A DNA stretch of 64,000 bases. Origin: Desulforamulus ferrireducens (lineage in GTDB: Bacteria; Bacillota; Desulfotomaculia; Desulfotomaculales; Desulfotomaculaceae). Within the stretch, counting starts at the first letter, position 1. Every line of letters starts with the position of its first letter. Location of the stretch: positions 930,001 through 994,000 of the forward strand of contig NZ_CP019698.1 in assembly GCF_002005145.1 (NCBI RefSeq), read 5' to 3'. Shown piece after piece: positions 60,807 through 64,000 of this stretch. Made by a program: the position numbers and the translations under genes. The notes under the pieces are model-generated. The model saw only the letters and a list, made by a program, of their open reading frames with translations, did no database searches and had not been told where the DNA came from.

Positions 60807-61658
60807 TTGTACAAGATAGTGGCAAAAAAGACTCTGGCACCAGCTATTCATGAATATGATATCCTTGCTCCTAAAGTGGCCAAAAAAGCTAAAGCAGGGC
60901 AATTTATTATTGTGCGGGTGGATGAGAATGGGGAAAGAATTCCCCTGACCATTGCCGATTTTAACCGTGAAGCAGGTACCGTTACCATTGTATTTGCTGA
61001 GGCTGGATATTCCACCAAGAAATTAGCCCAGTTAAATGCCGGGGATGCAATTCAGGATTTTGTGGGTCCCTTGGGAGTTCCTTCCCATATAGAGAAATTT
61101 GGTAAAGTAGTGATGGTGGCAGGGGGTGTCGGTGTTGCCCCAGTATTCCCCATTGCCAGGGAAATGAAGGCAGCGGGTAATCAGGTGCTTGGCATTATGG
61201 GTGCCCGTAACAAGGAGCTTATTTTCTGGGAAGATAAAATGAAAGAAGCTTGCAGTGAACTGCTGGTCACCACAGACGATGGTTCCTACGTGCGCAAAGG
61301 TTTTGTTACCGATGTGCTGCGTGAAAGCATCGAACAAGACGGCAAACCCGATCTGGTCATGGCCATTGGCCCCCTGCCCATGATGCGTGCCGTTGCCAAT
61401 CTGACCAAGGAATACGGGATTAAAACCATGGTTAGCTTGAACTCCATTATGGTGGATGGTACCGGCATGTGTGGTGCCTGCCGGGTTACTGTAGGTGGTG
61501 AAACCAAATTCGTTTGTGTGGACGGGCCTGAGTTTGATGGTCACTTAGTTGACTTTGAAGAACAATTGATGCGTTCCCGTCAATATAAAACGGAAGAACA
61601 GCTAGCTCTTAACCGGGGCGGCTGCGGTTGTGGTGGAGGAGGTAAGTGCCATGGCTAA
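60807..61658 (+). CDS. nfnA: NfnA-type FAD/NAD-binding subunit (ferredoxin-NADP reductase-like)
   Basis: 283 residues from TTG 60807, after GAGGAGGAG. FAD domain with GQFIIVRVDENGERIPLTIAD, NAD domain VVMVAGGVGVAPVFPIAREM, and [2Fe-2S] cysteines in GTGMCGACRVTVGGETKFVC. A cysteine/glycine-rich tail (GGCGCGGGGKCHG) is unusual in density. With NfnB next door it forms a flavin-based bifurcating transhydrogenase linking NADPH, NADH and ferredoxin. Alternative name: sulfide dehydrogenase/glutamate synthase small-type subunit. Confidence 0.88.
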   Translation: MYKIVAKKTLAPAIHEYDILAPKVAKKAKAGQFIIVRVDENGERIPLTIADFNREAGTVTIVFAEAGYSTKKLAQLNAGDAIQDFVGPLGVPSHIEKFGKVVMVAGGVGVAPVFPIAREMKAAGNQVLGIMGARNKELIFWEDKMKEACSELLVTTDDGSYVRKGFVTDVLRESIEQDGKPDLVMAIGPLPMMRAVANLTKEYGIKTMVSLNSIMVDGTGMCGACRVTVGGETKFVCVDGPEFDGHLVDFEEQLMRSRQYKTEEQLALNRGGCGCGGGGKCHG

Positions 61659-63051
61659 GCAGATTATTCCTAAGAAACATGCGATGCCCCATCAGGACCC
61701 TCAAGTACGGGCCAAGAATTTCTCTGAAGTAGCCCTGGGCTATACAGAAGAATTAGCCGTGGCGGAAGCAGGGCGCTGCCTAAACTGTAAGAAGCCCTTA
61801 TGCAAACAGGGTTGCCCGGTGAGCGTAGACATTCCTGAGTTTATTGCTTTAGTTAAGGAACGAAAGTTTGACGAAGCTGCCAAGGTAATCAAGCGTACCA
61901 ATGCTTTACCGGCTGTTTGCGGTCGGGTTTGTCCCCAGGAGAACCAGTGTGAAAAATTCTGTATTGTGGGTAAGAAAAACGAGCCTGTGGCCATTGGTCG
62001 TTTGGAGCGTTTTGTCGGCGACTACATTATAAATAAGGAAGAAGTTATTGAAAAAGCCGAACCCACCGGCTATAAAGTAGCCATTGTTGGTTCCGGGCCT
62101 GCCGGTTTGGCCTGTGCCGCTGACCTGGCTCGCTTAGGACACAGCGTGACCATGTATGAGGCCCTGCATACCCCCGGTGGAGTCTTAATGTACGGTATTC
62201 CTGAGTTCCGCTTACCTAAAGCCATTGTGCAAAAGGAAATTGATAACCTTAAGAAAATGGGTGTGGAGATAGAGACCAATGCCATTATCGGGCAAATTGC
62301 TTCCTTAGATGAATTATTTAAGGAAGAAGGTTTTGATGCTGTCTTCCTGGGCACCGGAGCCGGTACTCCCTACTTCATGAACCTACCCGGAGAAAACCTC
62401 AACGGAGTATATTCCGCCAATGAGTTTCTCACCCGCTCCAACCTTATGAAAGCCTACTGTTTCCCGGAATTTGACACTCCCATTAAGATTGGTAAAAAGG
62501 TAGCGGTGCTTGGCGGCGGTAACGTTGCCATGGACGCAGCCCGGACAGCCCTGCGTTTGGGAGCTGAAGAGGTTTATATTGTTTACCGTCGTTCCCGGGC
62601 TGAACTGCCTGCCCGTTTAGAAGAGGTAGAACATGCCGAGGAAGAAGGCGTTAAGTTCCTGTTCTTAACTAACCCCACCAAATATTTAGGCAATGATGAA
62701 GGTTGGTTAACCGGACTGGAGTGCATTAAAATGGAACTGGGTGAACCAGATGCCTCTGGACGCCGTAAACCGGTACCCATCGAAGGATCAGAATTTGTGC
62801 TGCCGGTGGATGTGGCCATCGTAGCCATTGGACAGGGACCAAACCCCTTGCTCACCAAAACTACACCGGATCTAGAAACTAACAAGCGTGGTAACATAGT
62901 AGCTGACGAATTAGGAAAAACATCTAAGGAAGGCGTTTATGCCGGCGGTGATGTGGTGACCGGTGCAGCTACGGTTATTAAAGCAATGGGAGCAGGACGT
63001 ACTGCGGCCAAGAGTATCCATGAGTATTTAATGAGCAAGAGTCAGGTCTAG
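61651..63051 (+). CDS. nfnB: NfnB / GltA-type NADPH oxidoreductase subunit
   Basis: 466 residues from ATG 61651 (GGAGGAGG upstream), overlapping nfnA by 8 bases. N-terminal [4Fe-4S] domain CLNCKKPLCKQGCPVSVDIP and CGRVCPQENQCEKFC; FAD site IVGSGPAGLACAADLARLG; NADPH site VLGGGNVAMDAARTALRLG followed by YIVYRRSRAELPAR; GGDVVTGAATVIKAMGAG at the end. Annotated often as homotetrameric NADPH glutamate synthase, but the adjacency to nfnA favours NfnB. Confidence 0.88.
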   Translation: MAKQIIPKKHAMPHQDPQVRAKNFSEVALGYTEELAVAEAGRCLNCKKPLCKQGCPVSVDIPEFIALVKERKFDEAAKVIKRTNALPAVCGRVCPQENQCEKFCIVGKKNEPVAIGRLERFVGDYIINKEEVIEKAEPTGYKVAIVGSGPAGLACAADLARLGHSVTMYEALHTPGGVLMYGIPEFRLPKAIVQKEIDNLKKMGVEIETNAIIGQIASLDELFKEEGFDAVFLGTGAGTPYFMNLPGENLNGVYSANEFLTRSNLMKAYCFPEFDTPIKIGKKVAVLGGGNVAMDAARTALRLGAEEVYIVYRRSRAELPARLEEVEHAEEEGVKFLFLTNPTKYLGNDEGWLTGLECIKMELGEPDASGRRKPVPIEGSEFVLPVDVAIVAIGQGPNPLLTKTTPDLETNKRGNIVADELGKTSKEGVYAGGDVVTGAATVIKAMGAGRTAAKSIHEYLMSKSQV

Positions 63052-63075
63052 ATAAATTAGGGTAGTTGTCTTGCC

Positions 63076-63114
63076 AAGGTGTATCGCTTCGCAAGAGCGG
63101 TACACCTTTTTCTT
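63076..63114 (+). terminator. nfnAB terminator
   Basis: AAGGTGTATCGCTT pairs with AGAGCGGTACACCTT, then TTTCTTG. Confidence 0.85.
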
Positions 63115-63141
63115 GTGGCTGTAGGCCAGTGGGAGTTAGGG

Positions 63142-63170
63142 TTAGTTCTCGCTGGCAAATTTGGTATAAT
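63142..63170 (+). promoter_or_regulatory. Likely xseA promoter
   Basis: TTAGTT, 17 bases, TATAAT. The -10 is consensus, the -35 weak. The repeat tract at 63210 lies in the leader between it and the gene. Confidence 0.5.
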
Positions 63171-63209
63171 ACTCTTGACATGGCATGAAAAAAAACGCAA
63201 TAATTAGCC

Positions 63210-63237
63210 GATGGCCGATGGCCGATGGCCGATGGCC
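63210..63237 (+). repeat. Four perfect tandem GATGGCC heptamers
   Basis: GATGGCC is repeated four times without change, framed by AGCC and TAATATAG. Located 35 bases before xseA. A likely site of copy-number change by slippage. Confidence 0.85.
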
Positions 63238-63271
63238 TAATATAGCCCAAAATAATGTTACGAGGTAACCC

Positions 63272-64000
63272 ATGCGAATACTATCTGTCTCCGAACTAAC
63301 CAGATACATTAAAAATAAATTAGAATCAGACCTGCTGCTGGCTAATATTTGGGTAAAAGGAGAAATTTCTAATTTCAAGCTCCATAGTTCCGGGCATATT
63401 TATCTAACCTTAAAGGACAGGGAGGCTTGTCTGAAAACGGTTATGTTTCGCTCCCGGGCCAGGACTTTGTTGTTTCAGCCAAAGAACGGTATGTCTGTGC
63501 TGGTACGGGGTTACATATCACTTTACGAGAGGGACGGCAGTTACCAACTCTATGCCGAGGGTATGGAACCTGAAGGCATTGGCGCCCTCTATATAGCCTA
63601 TGAACAATTAAAACAAAAATTAGCCGACCAGGGACTATTTGATCCCCAGAGAAAAAAACCTATTCCCAGAATTCCCCAAACCATTGGCATAGTCACCTCG
63701 CCCACCGGGGCGGCCATCCAAGATATGCTCAATATTATTCGGCGTCGGTGGCCCAGGGTTGATATCCAGTTGGCTCCGGTTTTGGTACAAGGTGAAGGGG
63801 CGGCAGCTTCCATTGCTAAAGCCATAAAATTGATGAATGAATTATCTCAGGTGGATGTTATTATTACCGGGCGTGGCGGTGGTTCCTTGGAAGAGTTATG
63901 GGCCTTTAATACCGAGGAAGTGGCCTTTGCTATTTACAACTCCCGCATCCCGGTAATTTCGGCGGTGGGACACGAAACAGACTATACCATTGCCGATATG
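63272..64000 (+). CDS. xseA: Exodeoxyribonuclease VII large subunit (3' end outside window)
   Basis: ATG 63272 is preceded by CGAGGTAAC; 243 codons are visible and the frame is still open at the window end. N-terminal OB-fold (about 1-105): ILSVSELTRYIKNKLESD, NIWVKGEISNFKLHSSGHIY, LVRGYISLYERDGSYQLY. The catalytic domain follows: IGIVTSPTGAAIQDML, IITGRGGGSLEELWAFN, ISAVGHETDYTIADM. Degrades single-stranded DNA with XseB. Common neighbour of nusB in Clostridia. Confidence 0.95.
   Translation, partial: MRILSVSELTRYIKNKLESDLLLANIWVKGEISNFKLHSSGHIYLTLKDREACLKTVMFRSRARTLLFQPKNGMSVLVRGYISLYERDGSYQLYAEGMEPEGIGALYIAYEQLKQKLADQGLFDPQRKKPIPRIPQTIGIVTSPTGAAIQDMLNIIRRRWPRVDIQLAPVLVQGEGAAASIAKAIKLMNELSQVDVIITGRGGGSLEELWAFNTEEVAFAIYNSRIPVISAVGHETDYTIADM

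Overview
The window reads as the chromosome of a Gram-positive, endospore-forming anaerobe of the Desulfotomaculum/Desulforamulus group (Peptococcaceae, Clostridia). This is inferred from gene content and order: sigK, the complete spoIIIAA-AH operon, a T-box leader, low-to-mid GC genes, a type IV pilus cluster fused to the aro genes, tldD/tldE, a two-subunit pyruvate carboxylase, Asp23/AmaP, and an NfnAB-type flavin transhydrogenase. No 16S rRNA, tRNA or cas gene is present.

Positions 1-21,300 are accessory DNA made of nested mobile elements. A prophage tail end comes first (tail/GH18 protein, holin, amidase, a small SHOCT-like protein, a serine recombinase). The amidase is split by a 343-bp non-coding element with inverted ends and a 6-bp target duplication; excising it restores the reading frame exactly. 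The recombinase is cut by an IS1380-family element. A second copy of that IS (one base difference seen) lies 5.8 kb downstream, and the two enclose a GC-rich foreign segment (TolB-like propeller protein, DUF401 permease, the start of a third gene). An IS66 element follows, then a DUF1413-vanR-vanS-vanY module without vanH, ligase or vanX genes. Three tandem 11-bp repeats lie in front of vanY. Next come a long hairpin, an IS3 relic, and a second IS66 with an extra ORF. That IS66 ends 19 bp before a 13-repeat CRISPR array, so the leader is essentially gone.

From 21,500 the DNA is ordinary core chromosome. sigK faces left. Rightward follow yqeG, aroE-aroC-aroK-aroB, then pilB-pilT-pilC-pilA-pilD-four minor prepilin/PilX genes-pilM-pilN-pilO. 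After these come tldD, a YabG-like small gene, tldE, aroQ, an M24 peptidase, efp, a CD1247-like gene, a T-box-controlled pheA and a CoA-disulfide reductase with rhodanese domain. The spoIIIA operon follows. A 1.5-kb IS with 4-bp duplications sits between a consensus promoter and pycB-pycA. The window ends with asp23-amaP-DUF2273-nusB, nfnA-nfnB and the 5' part of xseA.

Functionally the core part joins chorismate synthesis and its branch to phenylalanine (aroE, C, K, B, Q, pheA), pilus assembly, the mother-cell-to-forespore channel (spoIIIA) under the mother-cell sigma programme (sigK), anaplerotic carboxylation of pyruvate, and electron bifurcation between NADPH, NADH and ferredoxin. Points most worth a second look are the iteron-rich element inside the amidase, the orphan van module with its operator, the decapitated CRISPR array, the apparent AUA start of pilA, the 76-bp dispersed repeat, and the reversed domain order of PheA.
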